Shown: in pieces, positions 1-5,566 of the stretch | How the letters are laid out: every line of letters starts with the position of its first letter | Numbering within the stretch: the stretch's first letter is position 1 | Source of the DNA: Holophagae bacterium | Lineage (GTDB): Bacteria > Acidobacteriota > Thermoanaerobaculia > Thermoanaerobaculales > Sulfomarinibacteraceae | Assembly (NCBI GenBank): GCA_030609785.1 | Contig: JAUWTC010000137.1 | Location: forward strand, 1-6,944 | Direction: 5' to 3' | Length of the DNA: 6,944 nt | Notes under the pieces: model-generated | What the model was told of the DNA's origin: nothing | Seen by the model: only the letters and a program-made list of their open reading frames with translations | Database searches by the model: none | Made by a program: the position numbers and the translations under genes

Positions 1-552
1 AGTTTCCCGGTGCCGTCAGACGCGACTTTGGGATCCACCTTCGCCCGCTTCCGCCTCGACTCCAGCGGAGGTCTGTCCTTTGTCGGACTCGCCGCCGACG
101 GCGAGGTCGAGGACTACATGGTGGAAATTGTCGAAGGTCCAGATCTGCAAATCGAGATGACCGCCGCTCCCGACCCGGCCTCCTCCGGCCGCTCCCTCAC
201 CTACACCATCACCGTCACCAACAACGGGCCCCTGCCCGCCACCTCGGTCACCATCTCCGACACCCTGCCGCCGGAGGTTGTCTTCGTCTCGTCAAACCCG
301 GGCGCGCCCGACTGCACGTACGCCTCCGGGACCTTGACCTGCGATCTCGGCGCCATGGCGCCCACCGACACAGCTCAGATCACAATCGAGACCATGCTCA
401 ACCACCCGGTGTGGGGCAGCCTCAGCAACTCCGCGTCCGTCACAGCCGCCGAGACTGATCCGATTCAGGCCAACAATACGGCTGCCGTCGATACCAAAAT
501 CGCCCTATTTATCGATGGCTTTGAATCGGCCGATCTCTCGGCGTGGGAGTGA
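1..552 (+). CDS. Secreted GEVED/DUF11 domain protein, C-terminal part
   Basis: This is the 3' end of a longer gene. The frame is open from base 1, so the true start lies outside the window; 183 residues are visible before TGA at 550-552. Visible residues 1-45 end a GEVED-type domain, recognisable from the FARFRLDSSGGLS stretch and GEVEDYMVEI at about 34-43. Residues 48-165 form a DUF11 (Ig-like beta-sandwich) domain with the typical LTYTITVTNNGP and the ISDTLPPEVVFVSS segment. The last 17 residues, IALFIDGFESADLSAWE, match a short C-terminal tail seen on many large extracellular proteins of Acidobacteriota and some Gammaproteobacteria. By family, such proteins are exported adhesin-like or structural surface proteins built of repeated beta domains; no enzymatic residues are visible. 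The gene converges on murJ and is followed by a hairpin. The domain assignment is firm; the exact role is unknown. Confidence 0.85.
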   Translation, partial: SFPVPSDATLGSTFARFRLDSSGGLSFVGLAADGEVEDYMVEIVEGPDLQIEMTAAPDPASSGRSLTYTITVTNNGPLPATSVTISDTLPPEVVFVSSNPGAPDCTYASGTLTCDLGAMAPTDTAQITIETMLNHPVWGSLSNSASVTAAETDPIQANNTAAVDTKIALFIDGFESADLSAWE

Positions 553-563
553 AACGAAGGAAA

Positions 564-591
564 GGCGCACCGGTCGATGCGCCGGTGCGCC
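564..591. terminator. Hairpin between convergent genes (possible bidirectional terminator)
   Basis: GGCGCACCGG at 564-573 and its perfect reverse complement CCGGTGCGCC at 582-591 form a 10-bp GC-rich stem with an 8-nt loop, starting 12 bp after the stop codon of the upstream gene. There is no clear T-tract on either side, so it is not a canonical intrinsic terminator. Its position between converging genes makes a transcription-stop or 3'-end-stabilising role likely. Confidence 0.5.
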
Positions 592-627
592 GCCTGATTC
601 GATACTCGATACTCGATCCTTGATACT

Positions 628-761
628 TGAGCCTCTTGCAAAACTCCTTTCGCCACGATGCGGGCCGGGAGGCCCGCGCTCCCACATGCCGTCCCAGCAG
701 CCCTTTTCATCTCAATTTTCGTGCCTTTTTGTGGCTATTCCGGTATTTTTCAAGAGGCTCA
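628..761. mobile_element. 134-bp MITE-like element with TIRs and 9-bp target duplication
   Basis: The left end TGAGCCTCTTGCAAAA (628-643) and the right end TTTTTCAAGAGGCTCA (746-761) are inverted repeats matching at 15 of 16 positions. Weaker similarity continues inward to GCCAC on the left (652-656) and GTGGC on the right (731-735), giving imperfect termini of about 30 bp. The direct repeat CTTGATACT flanks it exactly at 619-627 and 762-770, which is a target-site duplication signature. It encodes no transposase and would need one in trans. Inside, at 654-685, sits a REP-like hairpin that recurs at 3543-3574. A 9-bp duplication is compatible with several DDE transposase families; I cannot name the parent IS. 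Confidence 0.7.
654..685 (+). repeat. REP-like palindrome, copy 1
   Basis: GCGGGCC (660-666), tetraloop GGGA, GGCCCGC (671-677), followed by GCTCCCAC. The reverse complement of the whole 32-base stretch matches 3543-3574 at 30 of 32 positions, with two transition differences. The copy lies within the MITE-like element. Confidence 0.75.
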
Positions 762-885
762 CTTGATACTCGAAACTGGAAACTGGAAACTGGATTCCAC
801 GCCTGAACGAAATCGTCAAAACCAAGCCCCCTGCCCCGCTCCAGCCTTGCTTCCGAGCGTCCTGGCTTCCCAGCCTCCCAGCCTT

Positions 886-921
886 CTTCCCTTCGTACAC
901 TTCGTGCTCTTCGTGGTTCAA
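886..921 (-). repeat. 9-base-period degenerate array abutting the murJ stop codon
   Basis: Read on the minus strand, the array starts with TTGAACC at 921-915, where TGA is the stop codon of murJ, and continues as CACGAAG-type units of about nine bases (CACGAAGAG, CACGAAGTG, TACGAAGGG). A second array with the same TTGAACC lead occurs downstream of the prenyltransferase gene at 5567-5610. No coding or terminator role is evident. Confidence 0.65.
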
Positions 922-2498
922 TTGTGTTTCGGTTTTTCCTTACGCCCCCGGAAGCCCCGCCACATCGACACCGCTTCACGACCACCGAGCAGGGACACGA
1001 CTACGAGAAACGCCCCGCCAGAGAGGCCGGCCGCCACACCGACCTTGGCCAGACTGGCCAGCGAAGTTGTCTGAACGTCGGCCAACCACGGCTGTACTTT
1101 CAAGGCCACCACAAACAGTGCGCCGCACCCGACCATCTGACGACCGATCGAGATCATCAGCGGCCCATAAGACGCCCCCCCAAAACCGAAAATCAGGGCA
1201 TAAACAACGCTCAACAGCACCGCGTACGAACAGACGGCTATCGTATTGGCCAATCCGATCCCCGGCGCTCCCATCGGCCCAACCAATAGGAAACACCCCG
1301 CCGTAAACAGGCCCAGAGATGCCAGACTGCACCACATCGGGGTTTTGGTGTTGCGTTGGGCAAAGAAGGCACTGGCCATCACTTTCGCCTGGCCCAGACC
1401 GACCAGGGAGAAGGCGTAGGCCGCCAGAGTCGCCCCGGTCACGGCAACCGCCTCCGGCCCGAAGCGCCCGCCACCGAAGGCGAGGCCGATCACCGGCACG
1501 GCGCCGACCAACAGGAAGGTGGCGGTCGGCAGGGTGACGAAACTGACCAGACCAATGGTATCCAGCAGCGTCTTCGGCGCTTCGTCCGGTTCCTGCTTCA
1601 ATTGTTTTGACAACACCGGCAGCAGCACCGTCGTCATCTGAACGACGATGCCCCCGAACATCAGTTCGGTCACACGGTAGGCGCCGGACAGGATGCTGAC
1701 GCCACCCTCGCCCAAGAAGGACGCAAACCGTGTCGATATCAGTTGATTGAGCTGACTGATGCCCAGGACGGGGATCCCCGGCAACATCAAGATCAAGACC
1801 CGCCGGACCGCCGGATCCCTGACCCCGGCCCATAAAGGGCGCAGTCTGAGGCCCAACGATCGAACGGCCGGCCACTGAATCGCAGCCTGCAGGGCGCCAC
1901 CGATCAAAACGGCCCCACCCAGCCACAAAGCGACAGAATCCGAGCCGGCGGCGAAGAAATAGGCAAAACCGGCAAGCGTCAGATTGAAGAAGATCGGCGT
2001 TGCCGCCGGCAGCAGGAATTTTTCATGAGAGTTGAGAATGCCCTGCAACAGGGCGGCAACCGAGATGAAGCCCAGGTAGGGAAACATCACCCGGGTCATC
2101 AGTACCGTCAATTCCAGTTTGCCGGGGATCTCCGAGTAGCCCTCGGCAAAGACCCGGACCAGCAACGGAGCGAAGAACATACCGAGGCCCACAACCGCCG
2201 CCAGAATCACCAGAAGAACTGCAAGGAGACCGCAGATCAGTTCTTGAGCTTCTCGACGTGCATCCTCCTTGCCGGCCAAGCGGGAGAGGGCGGGCACGAA
2301 CGCGGCGTGAAGTGCTCCTTCGGCCAGCAAGGCACGAAAGGCGTTGGGAATCCTGAAGGCCACCCTGAAAGCATCATTGAGATCGCTGGCCCCGAGGACC
2401 CAGAACAGCGCCTTGTCACGGACCCACCCGGTCAACCTGGAGACCATTGTCACCACGGCCATTCGGGTCGCATGTCGAAGGAGTACCTTTTCAGTCAC
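918..2498 (-). CDS. murJ: Lipid II flippase MurJ (MviN family)
   Basis: MurJ moves undecaprenyl-linked lipid II across the inner membrane, supplying peptidoglycan synthesis. The protein has 526 residues, the usual family length, and is hydrophobic throughout with segments consistent with about 14 membrane helices. The N-terminus carries the family signature SRLTGWVRD (about residues 20-28) and IPNAFRALLAEGALHAAFVP (about 50-69). R21, R27 and R55 appear to match the essential central-cavity arginines R18, R24 and R52 of the E. coli protein, by motif comparison. I chose the GTG at 2498-2496 because the product then begins VTEKVLLRHATRM, like other MurJ proteins; the frame stays open upstream to 2555, but those 19 residues look non-coding. 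No Shine-Dalgarno sequence precedes this GTG, while TACAAT sits 6 nt upstream, so the mRNA may be leaderless. ATG at 2462 is a less likely start. The gene is divergent from ssb, and its stop lies inside a repeat array. Confidence 0.95.
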   Translation of the reverse strand: MTEKVLLRHATRMAVVTMVSRLTGWVRDKALFWVLGASDLNDAFRVAFRIPNAFRALLAEGALHAAFVPALSRLAGKEDARREAQELICGLLAVLLVILAAVVGLGMFFAPLLVRVFAEGYSEIPGKLELTVLMTRVMFPYLGFISVAALLQGILNSHEKFLLPAATPIFFNLTLAGFAYFFAAGSDSVALWLGGAVLIGGALQAAIQWPAVRSLGLRLRPLWAGVRDPAVRRVLILMLPGIPVLGISQLNQLISTRFASFLGEGGVSILSGAYRVTELMFGGIVVQMTTVLLPVLSKQLKQEPDEAPKTLLDTIGLVSFVTLPTATFLLVGAVPVIGLAFGGGRFGPEAVAVTGATLAAYAFSLVGLGQAKVMASAFFAQRNTKTPMWCSLASLGLFTAGCFLLVGPMGAPGIGLANTIAVCSYAVLLSVVYALIFGFGGASYGPLMISIGRQMVGCGALFVVALKVQPWLADVQTTSLASLAKVGVAAGLSGGAFLVVVSLLGGREAVSMWRGFRGRKEKPKHN

Positions 2499-2504
2499 CC
2501 CGAG

Positions 2505-2510
2505 ATTGTA
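2505..2510 (-). promoter_or_regulatory. Possible -10 box for leaderless murJ transcript
   Basis: On the minus strand TACAAT (5 of 6 to TATAAT) ends 6 nt before the GTG start at 2498, so transcription would begin at or within a base of the start codon. I see no good -35 hexamer at the expected distance, which keeps confidence low. Confidence 0.35.
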
Positions 2511-2520
2511 ACGGAAGCAG

Positions 2521-2529
2521 TGATATGAT
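2521..2529 (+). promoter_or_regulatory. Extended -10 promoter element for ssb
   Basis: TGATATGAT contains TG-N-TATGAT, an extended -10 motif with 5 of 6 matches in the hexamer. It lies 38 bp before the ssb start codon and 11 bp from the opposing murJ -10 candidate. No convincing -35 is present, which extended -10 promoters can tolerate. Confidence 0.4.
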
Positions 2530-2532
2530 TGT

Positions 2533-2550
2533 TTCCCGTCCACGCGGGAA
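2533..2550 (+). promoter_or_regulatory. Small stem-loop in the ssb leader
   Basis: TTCCCG (2533-2538) pairs with CGGGAA (2545-2550) around a 6-nt loop, just upstream of the AAGGAGA ribosome binding site at 2556-2562. If transcription starts near 2536, only part of the stem would be in the RNA, so it could instead be a DNA-level site. Function unknown. Confidence 0.3.
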
Positions 2551-2566
2551 CACACAAGGAGACATC

Positions 2567-3010
2567 ATGGGAGTCAATAAAGTCATCCTCGTCGGTAACG
2601 TCGGACGAGATCCTGAAGTGCGCACGCTTTCGTCGGGAACTCGCCTCGCGAAGTTTTCTCTGGCAACAACCGACCACCGGTCCAAGGACCAGGACGGAAA
2701 TCCACGAACGGAATGGCACAACATCATTGCCTGGGCCTATCTGGCGGAATTCTGTGAGAAGTGGGTCAGGAAAGGTACCCAACTCTACGTCGAGGGCAGC
2801 ATCCGCTACGACACGTACGAGAAGGACGGTGTGAAAAAGTATTTCACCGAAATCAATGCACGAGAGATTCAGTTTGTCGGCCCGAAACAGTCCGGCGGGG
2901 ATTCCGGGGGCAACGGTGGCGGCGGCCACCAAAGTCCCGGCTCAGGGCCTTCGGACTCCGGTCCGGGTCCCGGCGGGTACGGCAATGACGCCAACGAACC
3001 GCCATTCTGA
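2567..3010 (+). CDS. ssb: Single-stranded DNA-binding protein SSB
   Basis: SSB coats single-stranded DNA during replication, repair and recombination and recruits partners through its C-terminal tip. The product has 147 residues. Residues 1-105 form the OB fold, opening MGVNKVILVGNVGRDPEVR and carrying TEWHNIIAW (48-56), where W50 aligns with the ssDNA-stacking W54 of E. coli SSB, then KGTQLYVEGSIRYDTYEKDG (69-88). Residues 106-142 are a flexible Gly/Ser/Pro-rich linker, and the protein ends NEPPF, an atypical form of the usual DDIPF partner-binding tip with fewer acidic residues. ATG at 2567 follows AAGGAGA with suitable spacing and begins at the canonical family start, so the frame open upstream to 2447 is ignored. 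The gene is divergent from murJ and 71 bp ahead of the HU-like gene. Confidence 0.96.
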   Translation: MGVNKVILVGNVGRDPEVRTLSSGTRLAKFSLATTDHRSKDQDGNPRTEWHNIIAWAYLAEFCEKWVRKGTQLYVEGSIRYDTYEKDGVKKYFTEINAREIQFVGPKQSGGDSGGNGGGGHQSPGSGPSDSGPGPGGYGNDANEPPF

Positions 3011-3019
3011 GAAATCGGC

Positions 3020-3048
3020 TTGACAGTCGATCGACATGGTTGTATGTT
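3020..3048 (+). promoter_or_regulatory. Sigma-70-type promoter of the HU-like gene
   Basis: A perfect -35 TTGACA (3020-3025) is followed after exactly 17 bp by TATGTT (3043-3048), predicting a start near 3055 and a leader of about 27 nt. The spacer contains the perfect 10-bp palindrome GTCGATCGAC (3026-3035), directly abutting the -35, which could be an operator. The promoter begins 10 bp after the ssb stop codon, so the HU-like gene can be transcribed independently of ssb. Confidence 0.7.
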
Positions 3049-3081
3049 GCCGGTTCTGATGCTCTTACGGAGGGGTTGGGG

Positions 3082-3351
3082 ATGATTAAAGCGGACCTAG
3101 TCGAAAAAGTGATGGATACTGCCGATCTCAAGAAACCCGAAGCCATCGAAGCGGTCAACGCCCTCTTCGAAGGCATCAAGGAAGCCCTGATCGAGGGTGA
3201 CCGCATCGAACTTCGCGGTTTCGGCGTTTTCCAGGTCAAGGACCGCAAACGCGGCATCGGCCGTAACCCCAAGACCGGTCGCGAAGTTGAAATCCCACCC
3301 GGGAAGACCATCCGATTCAAACCCGGGAAGGCGCTCCGCAACCTCAACTGA
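3082..3351 (+). CDS. HU/IHF-family DNA-binding protein
   Basis: A small nucleoid protein that binds and bends DNA as a dimer. The product has 89 residues, the standard HU/IHF length. Two N-terminal helices (about 1-38) form the dimerisation core. The signature GDRIELRGFGVFQVKDRK (39-56) leads into the beta arm with RNPKTG (61-66), whose P63 is the intercalating proline, and the C-terminal helix follows after FKPGK (79-83). It could be an HU or an IHF-beta-like subunit; the IELRGFGVF and GRNPKTG segments do not separate the two, so I give no symbol. ATG at 3082 is preceded by GGAGG (3069-3073) with 8-nt spacing and gives the expected MIKADLVEKV opening. It has its own promoter and is closed by a strong terminator, so it is probably monocistronic or co-transcribed with ssb by read-through. 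Confidence 0.94.
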   Translation: MIKADLVEKVMDTADLKKPEAIEAVNALFEGIKEALIEGDRIELRGFGVFQVKDRKRGIGRNPKTGREVEIPPGKTIRFKPGKALRNLN

Positions 3352-3380
3352 GGCTGACAAGCGGACCGGATGAAGAACCG

Positions 3381-3411
3381 ACCCCGGCGGTCTGACCGCC
3401 GGGGTTTTATT
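3381..3411 (+). terminator. Rho-independent terminator of the HU-like gene
   Basis: An 11-bp stem (3381-3391 pairing with 3395-3405) built around CCCCGGCGG and CCGCCGGGG, with a 3-nt loop, is followed at once by a T-rich run TTTTATT (from 3405). It starts 30 bp after the stop codon. This is the best intrinsic terminator in the window. Confidence 0.92.
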
Positions 3412-3470
3412 CATACCTAAGCTGAGCAATTCTCAACGGCGATATACAACGGCGCAACTGGGAGGGAACC

Positions 3471-3502
3471 GTTGCGGGGCAGGAGCCCCGCGCTCCTGCA
3501 AC
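3471..3502 (+). repeat. REP-like palindrome, copy 3 (compensatory variant)
   Basis: GCGGGGC (3474-3480), tetraloop AGGA, GCCCCGC (3485-3491), followed by GCTCCTGC. It has the same layout as copies 1 and 2, but one stem base pair is swapped from C:G to G:C with both arms changed together. An outer GTTG/CAAC (3471-3474, 3499-3502) allows an alternative larger fold. It is in inverted orientation relative to copy 2. Confidence 0.7.
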
Positions 3503-3515
3503 TGTACCCTGTACC
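3502..3515. repeat. Two exact CTGTACC heptamers
   Basis: CTGTACC occurs at 3502-3508 and 3509-3515, inside the interval between the two inverted REP-like copies. It is short, but has the same 7-bp period as the arrays at 600-798 and 5441-5463. Confidence 0.5.
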
Positions 3516-3542
3516 GACCCGTGACCAGATCCAGGATTCACG

Positions 3543-3574
3543 GTGGGAGCGCGGGCCTCCTGGCCCGCATTGTG
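3543..3574 (-). repeat. REP-like palindrome, copy 2
   Basis: GCGGGCC (3551-3557), tetraloop TCCT, GGCCCGC (3562-3568), preceded by GTGGGAGC. It matches the reverse complement of 654-685 at 30 of 32 positions. With the copy at 3471-3502 it forms an inverted pair about 100 bp long, similar in layout to BIME-type REP pairs, lying 37 bp before thiI. Confidence 0.78.
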
Positions 3575-3578
3575 CCCT

Positions 3579-3605
3579 TTGACCCTTCCCCCGGCGTGGT
3601 ATTGT
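3579..3605 (+). promoter_or_regulatory. Possible promoter for thiI, predicting a leaderless mRNA
   Basis: TTGACC (3579-3584) is followed after 15 bp by TATTGT (3600-3605), with TGG at 3597-3599 giving an extended -10. The hexamer ends 6 nt before the ATG at 3612, so the start site would fall at the start codon. The 15-bp spacer is short, hence modest confidence. Confidence 0.4.
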
Positions 3606-3611
3606 CCGCCC

Positions 3612-4838
3612 ATGGAGATGGTGACCAAAATCCTCGCGACGACCAACGAGGTCAGCCTCAAGGGCGGCAACCGCAAGTGGTTTGAGCAGAAAATTACCGA
3701 CAACGTCCGAAGAGCCCTCAAAGATCTCCCGCTGGAGAGGGTCGAACGGCCGGCATGGCGTGTCCTTGTGACCTTCTCGGAGCCGGTTCCATTTCAGGAG
3801 GCGGCCAGGCGTATGGCCACGGTTTTCGGCATCGCAGCGATCATGCCGGTCGAAAATGTCGGCAACACGACTGACGATGTTATCGCCGCCCTGCCGCACA
3901 GGCTCGAGGGCTTGGCCCCTTCTTCTTTCGCCGTTCGGTGCCTGAGATCGGACAAGACCTTTCCGAAGACCTCGACTGAGCTGGAGCGGGAGATCGGCGG
4001 TGAAGTGGTGGCCCTGACGGGTTGGAAGGTCGATCTGACACACCCGGACCTGACGCTTCATCTCCTCATCGATCGGGACGGGCTCTACCTCTGGACACGA
4101 CGCGTCGCCGGGCCGGGCGGCCTGCCGTCGGGATCGGGCGGCCGGGCGACCTGCATGCTCTCCGGCGGCATTGATTCCCCTGTTGCCGCCTATCAGATGA
4201 TGAAGCGAGGCGTCCGTCTGGATTTCGTCCACTTTCACTCGGTCCCGCGGACCGACCCCGCCAGCCTGGAGAAAGTGGTGGACCTGGCACGAATCCTGGC
4301 CCGGTACCAGGGCCGGTGCAGATTGGCGATGGTGCCGTTGCTGCCGATCCAGGAACAGATCGTGGCCAACTGTCCCGCCCGCCTGAGAGTGCTCCTCTAT
4401 CGGCGGTTCATGGTCCGAATCTCTCAGCGTCTGGCCCCACGTTTCAAGGCACGTGCACTGGTCACCGGGGAGAGTCTGGGACAAGTCGCCTCCCAGACGA
4501 TCGAGAACCTCGCAGCGGTCCAGGCCATCGCCGAGATCCCTGTCTTCAGGCCGTTGATCACCCTGGACAAACAAGAGATCATCAACACCGCGCGCCGCAT
4601 GGGATCATTCGAGACCTCAATCCTCCCCCACTTTGACTGCTGTTCTTTTCTGGTTCCCGAGCGCCCGGCCACCCGATCGAACCATGGTGAACTGGCCAAG
4701 GCGGAAGAAACGCTGGACATCGACTCCTTGGTTTCGGAGGCCCTGGCCGGCGTCGAAATGATCACCATCGATGAGCCGGCGCCGTGGTCCGAAATTCCTG
4801 TCCCTCGGGGCGCCGAGCCCATGGAGCCCCAGAGATGA
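3612..4838 (+). CDS. thiI: tRNA 4-thiouridine synthetase ThiI (short form)
   Basis: ThiI adenylates U8 of tRNA and replaces the oxygen with sulfur taken from a cysteine-desulfurase persulfide; in some bacteria it also supplies sulfur for the thiazole of thiamine. The product has 408 residues. Residues 1-60 resemble the N-terminal ferredoxin-like domain (EVSLKGGNRKWFE), about 60-165 the THUMP domain, and 175-350 the PP-loop ATPase with SGGIDSP (184-190) and TGESLGQVASQT (285-296). FDCCSFLVPERPAT (341-354) holds the conserved cysteine region, C343/C344, corresponding to the family's acceptor or resolving cysteine. No rhodanese domain follows, as in the shorter Bacillus-type enzymes. ATG at 3612 is chosen on family alignment; there is no Shine-Dalgarno sequence before it, and the frame open upstream reads through a REP hairpin. 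ATG 3618 is an alternative. Its stop overlaps the next gene by 4 bp. Confidence 0.93.
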   Translation: MEMVTKILATTNEVSLKGGNRKWFEQKITDNVRRALKDLPLERVERPAWRVLVTFSEPVPFQEAARRMATVFGIAAIMPVENVGNTTDDVIAALPHRLEGLAPSSFAVRCLRSDKTFPKTSTELEREIGGEVVALTGWKVDLTHPDLTLHLLIDRDGLYLWTRRVAGPGGLPSGSGGRATCMLSGGIDSPVAAYQMMKRGVRLDFVHFHSVPRTDPASLEKVVDLARILARYQGRCRLAMVPLLPIQEQIVANCPARLRVLLYRRFMVRISQRLAPRFKARALVTGESLGQVASQTIENLAAVQAIAEIPVFRPLITLDKQEIINTARRMGSFETSILPHFDCCSFLVPERPATRSNHGELAKAEETLDIDSLVSEALAGVEMITIDEPAPWSEIPVPRGAEPMEPQR

Positions 4839-5437
4839 ACCGGTCCAGACGAGAATTCCTCACGTCGTGGTTTGACGCTGCCAAGGAAGCGGCCGCGGCC
4901 TCTCGAACGACCTCTGAAAAGCCACCCAGGATTCTCCTCCGGCCACCCGGGGCCCTTCTCCCCGACGAGGATTTCCTCGAGAAATGCACCGGATGCGACG
5001 ACTGCATAGCGGCCTGCCCTCCCGGCGCCATCTTCAAGGTCGAGGATGATGACGGGAAGGTCTTACCGGCGATAGAGACATCCCACCAGCCCTGTTTGAT
5101 GTGCACGGACATCCCCTGCGCACCGGCCTGCCCGGAGGGCGCTCTCATCAAACCGGAGAGCCCCGAGAAAATCAGGATCGGTATCGCCCGGGTCAACCCG
5201 ACAACCTGCGTTACCTTCAAGGGGCAGATTTGCGACCTTTGCTTTCAGGCCTGCCCTTACCCCCACGCCGCCCTGATGATGATAGGCGGCAAACCCTTAG
5301 TGGGCAGCGGGGCATGCACCGGGTGCGGCCTCTGCGAACAAGCCTGTCCGGTCAGACCGCGAGCCATCGCCGTCATTCCCGAACGTCATCTAGTCCCCGG
5401 ATTGAGGGTCCCAAAAGGTGAAGTACCAGGCGGGTAA
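4835..5437 (+). CDS. NapF-like ferredoxin with four [4Fe-4S] motifs
   Basis: A 200-residue iron-sulfur protein. Sixteen cysteines fall in four groups: C51/C54/C57/C61, C87/C90/C95/C99, C125/C133/C136/C140 and C161/C164/C167/C171, each ending CP or a close variant. The spacing, including the long first gap of group three, matches NapF/NapG-type ferredoxins. The N-terminus MNRSRREFLTSWFD has a twin-arginine-like SRREFL, but no hydrophobic stretch follows, so Tat export is doubtful and a cytoplasmic location like NapF is more likely. No nap genes are adjacent. ATG at 4835 overlaps the thiI stop (ATGA), with GGAG at 4823-4826 upstream, so translation is coupled to ThiI. It may deliver electrons or help a redox step, but the sequence does not show which partner it serves. 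Confidence 0.88.
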   Translation: MNRSRREFLTSWFDAAKEAAAASRTTSEKPPRILLRPPGALLPDEDFLEKCTGCDDCIAACPPGAIFKVEDDDGKVLPAIETSHQPCLMCTDIPCAPACPEGALIKPESPEKIRIGIARVNPTTCVTFKGQICDLCFQACPYPHAALMMIGGKPLVGSGACTGCGLCEQACPVRPRAIAVIPERHLVPGLRVPKGEVPGG

Positions 5438-5440
5438 AGA

Positions 5441-5463
5441 ACGTTCAACGTTCAACGTTCAAC
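5441..5463. repeat. ACGTTCA heptamer tandem array
   Basis: Three exact ACGTTCA units (5441-5447, 5448-5454, 5455-5461) plus AC of a fourth, beginning 3 bp after the ferredoxin stop codon. It shares the 7-bp period of the other spacer arrays but has a different unit. Confidence 0.85.
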
Positions 5464-5566
5464 ATCGAAGTAGGACACAGCCCGCCGCAGGTCACCCTCG
5501 CCTCGTTGTGGCCGAAATAGGCTTGCAAGCCAGGAAACGTCGCAAGGCCGGGCCAACTTTCTTTGT

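Larger units (their letters stand above)
600..798. repeat. Degenerate 7-bp tandem array, interrupted by an insertion
   Basis: Left part: CGATACT at 600-606 and 607-613, CGATCCT at 614-620, TGATACT at 621-627. Right part: TGATACT at 764-770, CGAAACT at 771-777, GGAAACT at 778-784 and 785-791, GGATTCC at 792-798. If bases 628-761 and one copy of the 9-bp duplication are removed, the heptamers join in phase to give eight consecutive units. Units drift gradually from CGATACT to GGAAACT, as expected from slippage followed by point mutation. Confidence 0.8.
553..917. other. 365-bp non-coding spacer made largely of short degenerate repeats
   Basis: I see no gene here. In order it holds the hairpin at 564-591, a heptamer array at 600-627 continued at 764-798, a 134-bp TIR-bounded insert at 628-761, a C-rich stretch, a tract with CCCAGCCT-like units around 868-883, and a 9-base-period array at 886-921. 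Open frames crossing this spacer have repeat-derived, low-complexity translations and no recognisable domain, so I did not call them as genes. Confidence 0.75.

Noticed and set aside
600..798. Possible CRISPR-like array
   Set aside because: Units are 7 bp and contiguous with no spacers; the apparent long spacer is a TIR-bounded insertion.
658..1074. Open frame spanning the spacer and the murJ 3' end
   Set aside because: It crosses the MITE-like element, repeat arrays and murJ; the protein is repeat-derived.
976..1926. Long open frame on the minus strand, out of frame within murJ
   Set aside because: It lies entirely inside murJ in another frame; its translation is Arg/Gly-rich with no domain, typical of high-GC shadow frames.
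3040..3081. Upstream start for the HU-like protein at 3040
   Set aside because: It would fall inside the promoter -10 region and add 14 residues absent from the family; the ATG at 3082 has a good ribosome site.
3417..4574. Long open frame antisense to thiI
   Set aside because: The sense strand clearly encodes ThiI with its PP-loop; the antisense translation has no recognisable motif.
4290..4650. Archaeal-type Fe-S cluster binding in ThiI
   Set aside because: I find no CxxC motif in the catalytic domain; the cysteines are C181, C236, C254 and the C343/C344 pair, which fits the persulfide-type enzyme.
4835..4912. Tat signal peptide on the ferredoxin
   Set aside because: SRREFL fits the twin-arginine pattern, but the next 20 residues are charged or alanine-rich with no hydrophobic core or clear cleavage site.
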